64,000 bases of DNA from Trileptium ribeirensis. Lineage: Eukaryota; Nematoda; Enoplea; Enoplida; Thoracostomopsidae. The stretch's first letter is position 1. Each line of letters opens with the position of its first letter. This document shows, piece by piece, positions 34,715 through 45,300 of the stretch. The notes beneath the pieces were generated by a model. It saw nothing but the letters and a program-made list of their open reading frames with translations. It was not told the origin of the DNA and did no database searches. The DNA is taken from NCBI GenBank assembly GCA_030248225.1, contig JASANE010028394.1, forward strand, positions 62,001 through 126,000. The letters run 5' to 3'. The position numbers were made by a program, and so were the translations under genes.

Positions 34715-37700
34715 CTACAACTGTGTTCCCACACTACACTCAGCACAAAACCATTGTTCGGATACCGTTGGTAATTTATTAAGCCCCACACAATCTAAAT
34801 GAAACCAATGAGGTTCGGAATGAGCCCCATCGCAAGCTACCCATTCATTTAGACGCCGTGGTTTATTTTTACCAGGTACTTTAGGTGCATTAACTTGATG
34901 ACAAACCCTACAAAGATCTCTAATTTTAGGGTTGGTAGGCATTTTACCCCGTAAATAGCTTAAGTATTGTTCTATATTACCCAGGTATAATTTCACCATA
35001 TCCTTGTGGACTAGTAAATCCCGACCCCGTGGTTGATTAATTTCCCGAATTTCTAGATTATGACCATCCACCCGTTGTACCCTATACAAGGTGCGAAATA
35101 GGGGTTCCAACTTTGGGTGAAATCCCCGACCACGAGCAGTCTTTTCCAACAAGAATACTAAGCTGCCCTCGACAATGTCCGCTCGATTTGCCGAAACACG
35201 TCGATCATATTGTTTGCAGTATTGTTCCTGAGTCCGCTGTAACTGATCTTTACATTCGGTCCATATTACTTGTAGTTCAGTGTACAAATCGTGTACATAT
35301 TTTTGTACCGAATCCGAATGTACTTGTAGTCGCCGTGGTTCCTCTGCCAGATCCATATCGCGTCCATAATTCATACGATAAGGCGTTTCACCAGTAGCTG
35401 CGTTGGGTGTAATACGATACGCCATGCAGACAAGTGGTATATATTCATCCCAACAATCCGGATTCTCATCGGCAATTTTACGTAGGACACGAATAAGTGT
35501 TTGATTCCAGCGTTCTACCAATCCGTTGGATTGATGATGATCTGCTACGACAAAATTGAGTTTCACCCCACGAGAACTCAAAGCCTTTTGATGTGTCTCT
35601 GCCATAAATCCAGCACCGCGATCGACGATGACAGTTTTCGGATGACCATGTCGACTGGAGACACCTTGAATAAATGTAGCCACAATTGATTTTGCCGTCG
35701 TATCTGGTACAGGAAACGCTTCTGGCCATTTCGTCAGATAGTCTATCCATGAAATAATATATTTATTGCCATTTTCCGTAGCAGGTAATGGACCGACGAT
35801 ATCTACACCTACTGTTTCCCAAGGTGCATACGGTATAGCAATAGGATGTAACGGAACTTTACGACTTCCACCTGGGTTGAAGCGATTGCAAACAATACAA
35901 TCTCGTATAAACACATGTACATCCGCTGCCATGGTTTGCCAATAATAGCATTTTGCAATTAATGGATAAGTTCGCTCCCAAGCGAGATGACCGGCAAAGT
36001 CCTCATGGTATCTTTGCAGTAATTCCTGTCGAAAGACGTTTGGTACAACCAACTGGGTGAATGCTACAGCACGTCGCTGATGCCGATAGCGCCAGTGTAG
36101 ATGGAACAATAACTGATCGCGTAAAAAGAAATCGCCCTGGTTCCGGCATAGCCACCGATAACGTTCATTCGGTAGCCCTGCTACTTCACCGTTGGCTAGC
36201 TTGAAAGCCCGAATTTCCTCAATCTCCGGATCCAATTGCTGTTCCCGAAGGATTTGTGCTTGCGGCCACGGCCAATCTTGGTCGATAATATTATGACGCA
36301 AGTTTACCACATCATGTTGAATCGGACCGCGATTTCTTGCTTGTTGATCCTTTTGATCAGCAGCTTCAACATCCACTGCGTACGCTACCGCATCGTCTCG
36401 TTCATAAGCTGCAGGCGAATAAGCTTTCTCGATATCTTCCTTTGAAATTTGAAGCAGAGGCGGTCGACTCATACCATCGGCATTCGTTAACTTAAGCCCT
36501 GGCATGTACTTTACCTCAAAGGAATATTCTTGCAACTTAATGGTCCATCTAAAAAGTCTACCCGTAAGCCCATCTAAATTCCGACGGCCGTTCAGTATAT
36601 ACGTTAAACATTGATGGTCAGTATACACTGTAACGTAATTACCTATGAAATATGGTCGATATTCCTTAAATGCACGGACTATAGCTAAACATTCCTTCTC
36701 AGGTATGCTATAGTGCATTTGAGCAGGTGAAAATTTCTGCCCGCCATAAGCAATTACACGAAGTCGACCATTTTCATCTTCCTGTTCTAATACATTGCCG
36801 ACACCGTAATCACTAGCGTCCGTAAACAAAACAAAAGGTTTTGTATAATCCGGATAGGCTAAAATTGGCGTCGTAGTGAGCGCTTCCTTCAGCTGCTCAA
36901 AAGCTGCATCACATGCTTCCGTCCATCCTGACGAAAACTTGACTCCTCTAGGACGCTCCTTCGTAGTTTCATACAGCGGTGCCGCAACAGTAGCGTAATT
37001 AGGTACAAACCGTCGATAGTAATTGGTAAGACCAAGGAAACTGCGTACTTCTTTCACACTAGTGGGTTTAGTACATTTTTGCACCTTTTCGATCTTACTA
37101 GGATCCGTACTTATTCCATCACGTGAAACAACGTGTCCAAGGAATTGTACCTTTTCCTGCGCAAAATGACACTTTTTCCCTTTGACTTTAAGACCGGTGT
37201 CGCGTAATCGTTGCCAAACTTGATGTAAATCAAATAAATGCTGCCAAAAATTTGCTGAAAATACAATTATATCGTCGATAAAGCACAGACAACTGATTCC
37301 CAGCAATCCCAGCAACACAGTCTGCATAGTTCGCTGAAACGTAGCAGGTGCGTTGGTTAACCCAAACGGCATACGATCCCATTCGTATAACCCTTCGTGG
37401 GTGACAAAAGCCGTTTTAGGTTTACTTTCTTCATCCATACGAATCTGCCAATAGCCCGATTGTAAATCCATGGTGGAGAAGTAACGTGTTCCACGAAGTG
37501 ATTCCAATTGTTCATTGGTACGTGGCAATGGAAACGCATCTTTCACCGTTAAAGCATTTACTTTACGATAGTCGATACAAAATCGTAACGTACCATCCTT
37601 CTTGTGCACCATCACTACTGGACTGGCCCATGGACTGTTTGATGGTTGTATCGCTCCAGTAGCTTTCATTTGCCCAATTTGTCGCTCAATTTCCTGTCGC

Positions 37701-38236
37701 ATTGCGTGCGGCGCAGGATACGCTTTTTGCCGAATAGGTGGCGCAGAACCCGTGTTGATTGTATGCAACGCAACACTACAATCGCCGAGTTCCTCATTCG
37801 ACTTAGCAAAAATATCACGATGTTCATCCATCAGCAGTTGTAGATAGCGTTTTTCCACATCATCCAATACTGATGACGATAAATCAACACCAGGTATCGG
37901 TTCCAGTTGATCCTTGCAGCTATTTTGAGTTATGAGATGTTGCTGCAACTGCTCCGGATTTATCCAATGCCGTTGCATTGGCTTAAGCGCCGAGCCCAAC
38001 TCGATGTCACTAGTTTGTACCTGACCGATTTCCTCTATCTCCTCGTCTGGTGGATAAATATTGTAGTTGGCTATAGGCTCGATCCTAACGCAAACGAGTC
38101 CTTTTGGAACAATTAATGTTGAATTAGTGGTATTGACGATAGGCACCCAGAGTTGACCACTAGATTGGACAACTCCCACAGATCTCGCGACCAGCACCGT
38201 TTGGAAAATGGCCGCGCCATCTTCTGTCGCTTCCAT
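34715..38236 (-). CDS. pol: Element B pol: RT, RNase H, integrase and C-terminal PHD finger
   Basis: 1,173 codons, uninterrupted. RT is at about 190-420 (SPWASPVVMVHKKDGTLRFC, then the active site CFIDDIIVFSANF near residue 318). RNase H is at about 465-610 (LFTDASDYGVG, EKECLAIVRA, VYTDHQCLTYI). Integrase has its HHCC zinc domain near 740-780 (HEDFAGHLA, CIVCN) and its DDE core at VGVDIVGPL (about 812), VIVDRGAGF (about 868) and NGLVERWNQTL (about 907), all intact. The last 65 residues are a PHD finger: CRVC, WVACDGAH, HWFHLDCVGL and WFCAEC. The fourth ligand appears to be His rather than Cys. PHD fingers read histone H3 tails, so this may steer integration, taking the place of the chromodomain of chromoviruses. 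The ATG overlaps the gag-pro stop as TAATG, in the -1 frame. Confidence 0.95.
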   Translation of the reverse strand: MEATEDGAAIFQTVLVARSVGVVQSSGQLWVPIVNTTNSTLIVPKGLVCVRIEPIANYNIYPPDEEIEEIGQVQTSDIELGSALKPMQRHWINPEQLQQHLITQNSCKDQLEPIPGVDLSSSVLDDVEKRYLQLLMDEHRDIFAKSNEELGDCSVALHTINTGSAPPIRQKAYPAPHAMRQEIERQIGQMKATGAIQPSNSPWASPVVMVHKKDGTLRFCIDYRKVNALTVKDAFPLPRTNEQLESLRGTRYFSTMDLQSGYWQIRMDEESKPKTAFVTHEGLYEWDRMPFGLTNAPATFQRTMQTVLLGLLGISCLCFIDDIIVFSANFWQHLFDLHQVWQRLRDTGLKVKGKKCHFAQEKVQFLGHVVSRDGISTDPSKIEKVQKCTKPTSVKEVRSFLGLTNYYRRFVPNYATVAAPLYETTKERPRGVKFSSGWTEACDAAFEQLKEALTTTPILAYPDYTKPFVLFTDASDYGVGNVLEQEDENGRLRVIAYGGQKFSPAQMHYSIPEKECLAIVRAFKEYRPYFIGNYVTVYTDHQCLTYILNGRRNLDGLTGRLFRWTIKLQEYSFEVKYMPGLKLTNADGMSRPPLLQISKEDIEKAYSPAAYERDDAVAYAVDVEAADQKDQQARNRGPIQHDVVNLRHNIIDQDWPWPQAQILREQQLDPEIEEIRAFKLANGEVAGLPNERYRWLCRNQGDFFLRDQLLFHLHWRYRHQRRAVAFTQLVVPNVFRQELLQRYHEDFAGHLAWERTYPLIAKCYYWQTMAADVHVFIRDCIVCNRFNPGGSRKVPLHPIAIPYAPWETVGVDIVGPLPATENGNKYIISWIDYLTKWPEAFPVPDTTAKSIVATFIQGVSSRHGHPKTVIVDRGAGFMAETHQKALSSRGVKLNFVVADHHQSNGLVERWNQTLIRVLRKIADENPDCWDEYIPLVCMAYRITPNAATGETPYRMNYGRDMDLAEEPRRLQVHSDSVQKYVHDLYTELQVIWTECKDQLQRTQEQYCKQYDRRVSANRADIVEGSLVFLLEKTARGRGFHPKLEPLFRTLYRVQRVDGHNLEIREINQPRGRDLLVHKDMVKLYLGNIEQYLSYLRGKMPTNPKIRDLCRVCHQVNAPKVPGKNKPRRLNEWVACDGAHSEPHWFHLDCVGLNKLPTVSEQWFCAECSVGTQL

Positions 38237-41200
38237 TACAACCTGGGTGCCAGACGGAAAACCTGTGGATCCGCCTGTATCTCCAATACAGCTACCGTTC
38301 GTCCGTCAATTTCTTGTTGCTTTGCAGTAAATCCACAATTCCGATCCACCTTTTGGTAATCGGCAGCCCTGAAATTCCACGTAAATACCTCCATTGGTAT
38401 ACCCGCAATAGAGACATCGGGTCCCGGATAAGCGATTGTAACCTGATATTGTTCGAAGAATTGATGACCCAAAATAACTGGATATTTCAGTTCCTTGACT
38501 ACATAAAAAGGATGAAATTCCACCGTAGTCAAACCAACATTGACCGGTATTCGTGCAATTCCCATGCATGATAATTCGCTTCCATTAATTGCACGAAGTC
38601 GCTTTGCACCACTGATACATGGCCAAGCGTTCCAAGACGTTTCGTATAACTCTGCATTGACTAAGCTAACGTCTGCACCGGTATCGACAAATGCCCGAGC
38701 AATAACGCCATCCAACACTACATCGATAAAGACTCGTCCAGTTTGCCGTCGCTCTTCCAGCGGCTGCGCAATAACGATCCGATGATCATCGCTGGATTCT
38801 AACGAATTTGCTGGGTAATTATTCCCAACCTGGAAAATATCGGCTTCGATAAGACCGAAATCCCAAACCACTTCGTCATCGGTGTTTGTTCCCGTAGATT
38901 CCACATTTGCTTCCTCATCTACGTCTACCGCATCCATCCACTCTGCGATTTCCGCTACATGTGGAACGGATCGATCTGTCGAAACTCCAGATCGATTTGG
39001 ATCCGTAGCCTGCCCTGCCGTTGTTGTCGGTAACGAAGGACAATTAGTCGAAATATGACCAAAACCAGTACAGGCGAAACACCGTCGTCGCGTATTCACC
39101 AATGGATTAACGCGCAAATTGGTTCCCGTACTCAACAGAGTACCGCCTCCAATGCGTTGTGGTCGTCGTATTCCTTCTGAAGCAACGTTACCATTACGTT
39201 CACTAATCCACTGTCTCCGTGCAGTTGTACTCTCCGATACCGCATTAGCCCTCGGTGTTGTTTGCAATTTCATCTGCTCCAAGAATTGTTTCATCATTTG
39301 TTGCAATTCCGTCGTAGATGATTCATGATTCTCAGCTGCAGTGCTCTTCACCTTCGTTTCGTTCACAGTTGTTGACTGGGTAGTGACCGGAAACGTCGAT
39401 ACGCCTGTCGAACGAACTGGAGCCGCAGTAGCACGAGGCACAAATCCACTACGCGTGACTGTCTGTGCTACCGCTACTTGTGGATTCTCATTGTCGCTAT
39501 CCTGCGGATCGGCAGCCATTTCCATTTCAGCTGCGGAAACATCCTTCATCCTGACCGTTTTTCGCAAAATTCCCGGTCGAACATTTCCATCCGTTCCCTC
39601 CTCACGGAAATGCGTATCACAACGTCGTAGGAAATCATAGCGTTCCACTGCAATTCGAGCAGCTTCCTCCACATCATGTCGATCTCCACATCGAGTTTGT
39701 ATATCTGCTCCAATCCCATGACGTAAGCCTTTAAGGAACGTGAAGAAACATTCCGAATAATTGTGCTGTTGCTCAATCAGACTGAATTTTCGTAACCATG
39801 TGGCTTGCAATCTTGCTTTAAACGCCATAATAGTTTCACTCCGACCTTGCACCATACTCGCTTTGAAATCATTCAGCCGATCACCAAAGGATTTCAAAAG
39901 ATCGTAATGACGAAGAAATCCGCGTACATAATCCTCATAATAAGCTGGTTCCGGTAGCGTCGATTCAACTGCTCGAAGAACGTATCTGGCTGATTCTCCA
40001 GCCATTGCTAAGGTGAATAACGTTACCTTATGCGTATCCAACCGCACATGGAAGCTACGCACTGTTCGTTCGAAATCTTCTAACCAGCCAGGAAAATCAT
40101 CGCCTTTGAATTTTTCCCATGGATGTCGAAGCACATAAGCCGGTATTTCTGGCATACCAGAGAATGTTGACCAAGCTGAAGCCCGACCAGTGGCATTCGC
40201 ATCAGTTCCACTATGCAGCTGCCTTCGTAATTGTTCTCGTGCAGCAGGTTCTTGAACTGACAAGATACCAGGTGCATTCGCGGTAGATGTTCTTTGTTCC
40301 GTTGGATTGGCCTGCGAAAGTGCTGGACCTCGCCGCCGTCGATCGTCTTCCTCCTGCATAGTAGTACGCAAGATATCCAATTCAGTAGGTTTGATATCCG
40401 GAACTGGTCGCCGAGTTTCCTGTTGAATTTCGCCAACCCAATCACGATAGCGAGATTGCGTGTGTTCATACACCGGTTCCTTCACCACCGCTTCACTTCG
40501 TACCGGTAATCGAAAACGATCACCAACATATGCAGAACGAGTGGGATCCGCTTGAATTGTAGTCGGAAGACCACCACAAACAGCATTTTCCAACGCTTGA
40601 TACAATACATTCTCAGCCTCACGAACCTCAAACTCATCCGCAGAAGAGTGCCGACTGATGACGCTGCGGTAGTGTTCGATCTCCTGGGCCAACGACTGCA
40701 TACGCCGTTCCGCAGTATCAACACCTTGACTTATTCGCTTCACCCGAGTACTGTTTTCACCTGGCTCCCTATAAGCAGACTCTACGCGACTGCGAGATCG
40801 CTCAACTGCAATGCGATCTTCAGGTCCAAACACATCAAGTCCCCGCTGAGGTTCATCCGGACCCAATGGATAAGGAGGTGGAATATATGGTGTTGGTCTC
40901 GCTGCACCCACTGTTCTTCCATATTCCGACTGCTCAGAAATTACAGGTTGTCTACGCCGACCTCCATTATCACTAGTATCAGTACTACTTTGTTTTGCTC
41001 CTCGCCATTTATCTGCCATTTTCCGACAATGGTCCTGAGCTCGCGTTATCTCATCATCCAGATCTGCGAAATAACGTCGTCGTCTTGTAGTTGAAGACAA
41101 TTCCAATGGAATATCTCTTTCCACACCTGGATTCGCAGCTATTACTGTAACGTCTGGTTCAAGCGGAATAGGTTGCCGCCGCACTTCTGGACGCCAGCCC

Positions 41201-41391
41201 GTAGAAGCTGTAACTCTGGGTCGTCGTGGTATCCGAGAGGTTGTTCCGACTCCCGTCGTAGCAGCAAACGTGAAGATAGGTGGTGCCACCGTGGAAAACA
41301 TCACACGTTCAGTGGTTGTGGTTGATATAGTTCGTTCAACCTGGTCTTCACATTCAACAAACACACTATCTGGATCCCTATCAGATTCCAT
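38236..41391 (-). CDS. gag: Element B gag-protease polyprotein
   Basis: 1,051 codons, uninterrupted, with its own ATG. The first 400 residues are Arg-rich and disordered. A capsid-like helical region begins near residue 412 (MPEIPAYVLRHPWEKFKGDD, then FPGWLEDFERTVRSF) and extends to about 615. A CCHC zinc knuckle, CFACTGFGHISTNC, is at about 767-781. The retropepsin-like protease is near 895-1010 with AFVDTGADVSLVN at the active site (Asp about 904) and the flap-side YPVILGHQFF block. Gag packages the RNA; the protease matures Gag and Pol. The stop TAA shares a base with the pol ATG (TAATG at 38234-38238), so pol may be made by -1 frameshifting or by termination-reinitiation. Protease is thus fused to Gag rather than to Pol. 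Confidence 0.95.
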   Translation of the reverse strand: MESDRDPDSVFVECEDQVERTISTTTTERVMFSTVAPPIFTFAATTGVGTTSRIPRRPRVTASTGWRPEVRRQPIPLEPDVTVIAANPGVERDIPLELSSTTRRRRYFADLDDEITRAQDHCRKMADKWRGAKQSSTDTSDNGGRRRQPVISEQSEYGRTVGAARPTPYIPPPYPLGPDEPQRGLDVFGPEDRIAVERSRSRVESAYREPGENSTRVKRISQGVDTAERRMQSLAQEIEHYRSVISRHSSADEFEVREAENVLYQALENAVCGGLPTTIQADPTRSAYVGDRFRLPVRSEAVVKEPVYEHTQSRYRDWVGEIQQETRRPVPDIKPTELDILRTTMQEEDDRRRRGPALSQANPTEQRTSTANAPGILSVQEPAAREQLRRQLHSGTDANATGRASAWSTFSGMPEIPAYVLRHPWEKFKGDDFPGWLEDFERTVRSFHVRLDTHKVTLFTLAMAGESARYVLRAVESTLPEPAYYEDYVRGFLRHYDLLKSFGDRLNDFKASMVQGRSETIMAFKARLQATWLRKFSLIEQQHNYSECFFTFLKGLRHGIGADIQTRCGDRHDVEEAARIAVERYDFLRRCDTHFREEGTDGNVRPGILRKTVRMKDVSAAEMEMAADPQDSDNENPQVAVAQTVTRSGFVPRATAAPVRSTGVSTFPVTTQSTTVNETKVKSTAAENHESSTTELQQMMKQFLEQMKLQTTPRANAVSESTTARRQWISERNGNVASEGIRRPQRIGGGTLLSTGTNLRVNPLVNTRRRCFACTGFGHISTNCPSLPTTTAGQATDPNRSGVSTDRSVPHVAEIAEWMDAVDVDEEANVESTGTNTDDEVVWDFGLIEADIFQVGNNYPANSLESSDDHRIVIAQPLEERRQTGRVFIDVVLDGVIARAFVDTGADVSLVNAELYETSWNAWPCISGAKRLRAINGSELSCMGIARIPVNVGLTTVEFHPFYVVKELKYPVILGHQFFEQYQVTIAYPGPDVSIAGIPMEVFTWNFRAADYQKVDRNCGFTAKQQEIDGRTVAVLEIQADPQVFRLAPRL

Positions 41392-41722
41392 TATTATTAC
41401 TCTGATACCTACTATAAGTACGTATTATGAATTCACTGAAATTTTCAACACCTGATTCCTTGATTTCCCTAAAATCATAACTCCTTATCAACAGTTTCCA
41501 ACAGCTAAAATAAAACACAATTCATTATCAAGTTATCATTATGTACAAATACCCCATTTCCACCCAACCCCTCCCAGGTCCAGCCCGGGGGTGAGATATG
41601 GGTACCCTTCTCTCAAGACGTACCTGTGTCACATTACAAATTATTAGTGCATAAGCGAGTGCAAAAAGATCAATTATATATAAAGAAATTTTACAATTAC
41701 CAACAAAAGACTTTACTAATAC
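41392..41722 (-). other. Element B spacer between leader ORF and gag
   Basis: Non-coding AT-rich spacer of 331 bp downstream of the leader stop. In the unspliced RNA the ribosome would have to pass or reinitiate across it to reach the gag ATG. Several AG dinucleotides lie just before the ATG (for example GAAAATTTCAG at about 41442-41452), so a second splice to gag cannot be excluded. Confidence 0.45.
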
Positions 41723-41730
41723 TTACAAAA
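41720..41730 (-). promoter_or_regulatory. Predicted 5' splice site overlapping the leader stop codon
   Basis: On the minus strand GATTTT|GTAAGTATT gives a full GTAAGT donor at 41721-41726. The TAA inside GTAAGT is the leader ORF's stop codon (41723-41725). Splicing therefore removes the stop, while unspliced RNA ends the leader there. This arrangement makes splicing a switch between a 97-residue peptide and the ORF3 fusion. Confidence 0.75.
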
Positions 41731-42016
41731 TCGGTGGAGGCACATAGTTTGGCTCCCTAAGCGCTTGCCGCAAGTACCGTTGAGCACGTAACGCATGCCG
41801 TTGTCGCGTTTCAGCTTCGGTAGGAGGTCGCTCCGGATCATCAGCCGGAGTCGATGCCCGTGAGGGTTGCGCCGATTTCCCCCGCGGTGGTGTCGCCGTC
41901 TTACGCCGCTTGCGTGAACGCCGTTTAGGGGGTGTCCAATCGCCCTCGCTATAGTCGCCTTCGGATGCGTGCGTTTGGTATCCGCTAATAGTTACCTCCT
42001 TGGAAGTAGAAGCCAT
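41723..42016 (-). CDS. Element B leader ORF, 97 codons, basic; probable N-terminus of ORF3
   Basis: A small hydrophilic protein starting MASTSKEVTISGYQTHA, with a nuclear-localisation-like cluster PKRRSRKRRK (about residues 30-39), a Pro/Ser-rich middle and an Arg-rich end (RYLRQALREPNYVPPP). It is the first ORF after the 5' LTR. No known domain. Its end coincides with a consensus splice donor, and the frame continues exactly into ORF3 after the predicted acceptor 7.6 kb downstream. The simplest reading is that it supplies the start codon and a nuclear-targeting N-terminus to the exonuclease protein, with the free 97-residue form made from unspliced RNA. Confidence 0.7.
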   Translation of the reverse strand: MASTSKEVTISGYQTHASEGDYSEGDWTPPKRRSRKRRKTATPPRGKSAQPSRASTPADDPERPPTEAETRQRHALRAQRYLRQALREPNYVPPPIL

Positions 42017-42372
42017 GCTGGAATTAGAAAAATATTACAACATTACTTTCTTATTACAATATTTCCATGCAAACCACCATATATAGGTTCCTTTCCATTA
42101 AATATTAACAAGAACAAGTTCTATCACAGCAACGAACAAATCGTGCTGGTAACGTGCAACAAGCAGATATAAAATTAACAATTAACCGATAACCTTTCAA
42201 AGAGTTTATTTCAGGCTAAACCACCTTTCTACCTGCCAGCAGTACTTTTACAGTTAAGATGTCCAGCATCATACTCTTACCATATAACAAAATAGCTAAC
42301 CCTATATCTAACAAATTGGATTTTAACCAACTTTAACAAAATATGTGTAACCTAAACTTCGACAATGACATG
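42017..42372 (-). other. Element B 5' untranslated leader
   Basis: The 356 bp between the primer-binding site and the leader ATG. No ORF. By analogy with other LTR elements it would hold packaging signals. Nothing specific can be read. Confidence 0.5.
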
Positions 42373-42389
42373 CCTCGTCATGGCCACCA
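42373..42389 (-). other. Element B primer-binding site
   Basis: TGGTGGCCATGACGAGG follows directly on the LTR terminal CA (minus strand). The TGG start is complementary to a tRNA CCA end, as expected for a PBS. The matching tRNA would end CCTCGTCATGGCCACCA. I do not recognise which tRNA this is. Element A has a degenerate version. Confidence 0.65.
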
Positions 42390-45300
42390 TGTGAGTTTAT
42401 CGGCCTTCTCCGCGGCACGTTTCTTACTAAAACGCAACCGACATCTCCAATGGTGGCCACAGGGAAAGGGGTGGAAGCTGAGAGCGAGTTCGAGAATTGC
42501 CCAAGAAGAAGTGAAATCAAGAATTAGGGGTAAGAGCCACCAAGGGATGCACCGGTCTACCAGCGGTCGGAGATACCCTTTATCACTGGATGAAAGTTGC
42601 GCGAGTCACCAATGGTAGACATGTCATTGTCCCGGCCAGGGATATCAAGTTTAGCTCACTGTCCGGTGCTTGATTATGAGCTAAGCTAAGTAGGCCGTGT
42701 GAACATATATATACCAGAATAAATTGCAATTAAACCAATTATGCCCTGCAACCTAAACAGGCTTAGACCGTTGGATTGAAAAAAAACAAAAAAAGAAAAA
42801 AAAGCATCAATAAAAAAAAACCAACCCCGAACGCAAAAAAAACAACTCATAACGTTATCGAATATTGAACACTTAGCTCCTCAACGGTTGTACCCTGGCT
42901 AGGTCCGACTGACAGGCCATGGTGGACATTGTAAATAAAATATTTAATATAATAATGAAGCAAAAAAGAGAAAAAAAATATAACAAAAATAAAAAAGTAA
43001 AAATTTAATAAACAAAAAGTAACAATTTAGGACCTAAATAAAAGAAGTTTTTTTAAGAAAAGAAATTGAAAGTTAAAGTAAAATAGAATAAATAAAAAAG
43101 TCAAGAAAACAACAGTAGTAGAATGGATTGCGAATTAAAAAACAATAATATAATTAGTTCTGAAGGCATCCAAGCTCTATCTCAGCCCGACAAGCGGCCA
43201 GAGTTGAGATACAGACTGGAGCAAGAAGGGACTTTTCATAAGTTCGTTAACTTGTGAGTACACGATAGAATTTTCCATCACCTAGGATAACCATGTCCTA
43301 CATACAATAAAGTTTGGTGCTTTACCTTTAGAGATCGTAATATTAAGAGAGCAGGATTGCCCCAGAACGATAAAGCTCCAACTATTTACATGTCGTCTGA
43401 AAATAAAGGAAGAACAATACCATTTAAAATATTGAGGTTGACAGTTAGTTGAAACAAAAGCTTTTGCTAACAATTTAACCAGTATTACCACTAAAGTGCC
43501 AACCAAGCAGGTACTGAGAAAATAATGTGGCCCTGCCACCTTGAGCATTTTTTCGAAAGTTGGGCTAGCGATGGTGGCCTGCACCATCCGTCGGTTGTAG
43601 GTCGTATCCGGTAAACTACCAGTAGAATAAGAAATACAACACCTTCAGCTCCTACAGGTCAAATAACACGCACTGTCGTGTACTGAAAATTTATTCGACA
43701 CTAGTTGAAAAACTTTTTAAAGATTATATGGTAACACGATTAGTATATAACAAAAGTTTACAGAGTGGAAACTTAACAACAACCCCTGGCCTTATGCACC
43801 AGGTATAACAAGAATAGCATATTTCCTGCATATTGAAATTTTAGCAAAAATCAAAAGTTTTACACCGCGTAACCAAGTTTACTTATAACAATTTTTATAA
43901 TTTTTATATTTTTGACTAGTTTGGGACAATAGCGTGCGATCATGCATTTAAGGATACATGTACCTTAAATCGTACTACCTGAAGTATTCGTGTGTTTCGT
44001 AAACCTGAAAAACTAAAGGTTTTTATGTGTTAGTGTTAGGGACAAGTGACACAGGATTTTCCCCAAATAGAACGTGGGTGTTGGCCCATAACTGCCAAGC
44101 CCCCTAAGCGTAAAATTTCCCCGGCCTGTGCATTGGACCACCCCTAGGCGAGGCTTGCGCGAAGACATAGTTCCGACAACTATGTCCCACCCTAAGGAAG
44201 GTTTACAATGTCACAGCCTTCGACGATAGAGCAGCCCATGGTGTGGCAGCCTGGGGTCCAACGGGTGGTGAAAAGGTGCCGGAAAGGTAGAAAGACCAAT
44301 CCCACCCAGAGGTTCCCGTTCAAGGAATGGGCTGCCCTTTTTCTGGTCTGCCTTATAACCCGGCTAGGGCTTACTATGCCTAGCACACCCGCCCCCTCGG
44401 CAGGTTCCAGAAATGCAGGTAACCTCCTGCAATGTCACTAGACGTGAACCCAAATTCACTGTATAATGTGCGGGTGTATGCATGGTGACCTAGTCGCGAA
44501 TGCAAACGATCTATGTGTGGGGGAATGCATAGACAAGTTATGCAATGCGATACGGCAACCTGTAAACTGATCAACAACCCGCCAATATACCTAAATCAGG
44601 AATATAGCGCGTATACCGCATCAATTACCACGGAAACAGGGAGTCCATTCAAAATAGCAAGAACATACTATTAATAACTGTCCGTCCGCTCGTGACAAAA
44701 ATGGGAAAAATGAAAAAGCTCGAAAAGAAAAATAATCCAACGCGTTAGGCAAAACATGTCATCATAGAAGACAAACTACAACGAAAAAGAAAAAAAACGA
44801 AAAATCTGCGCGCATAGCACAATGCACACTATATTGATACATAATAATCCAGCACAACAAAACTCGTTACACTACACTACGTAACAGCAAAACATACGTA
44901 ACGAATATAATAAAATACTCCTCCGTCGCACAACTAACAACATAATAATTAATACGTTCTCACACAGCCACAACATTAAACACGTCGACTAATAGGAACA
45001 AAACTAACAAAGTAGCTAGCTTTACACAACAGTAACGAAAACTAGCTAGCTAATTTTATTTATTAATAATAATAATATATATTAATAATATTTTGAAAAT
45101 TTTAAGAAAATTTTTGGAGAGTTTTGGGTGAGAAACAGGATTATATAGAGGTATCCCATAGGCGTTAAGTATATTTCTGGATAGGGATAATTAAGGGGAA
45201 CCCCATTGGATAGTTTTAAAGGTTTAAGAAATTGTATAGAGTTGGAAAAACTCAAATATTGGTGTATTTGATTTAAGAAGAAAATAGCGAAAATTTAGAG

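Noticed and set aside
34715..34920. Chromodomain at the end of element B pol
   Set aside because: The Cys/His pattern is that of a PHD finger; no chromodomain aromatic cage or fold pattern is visible.
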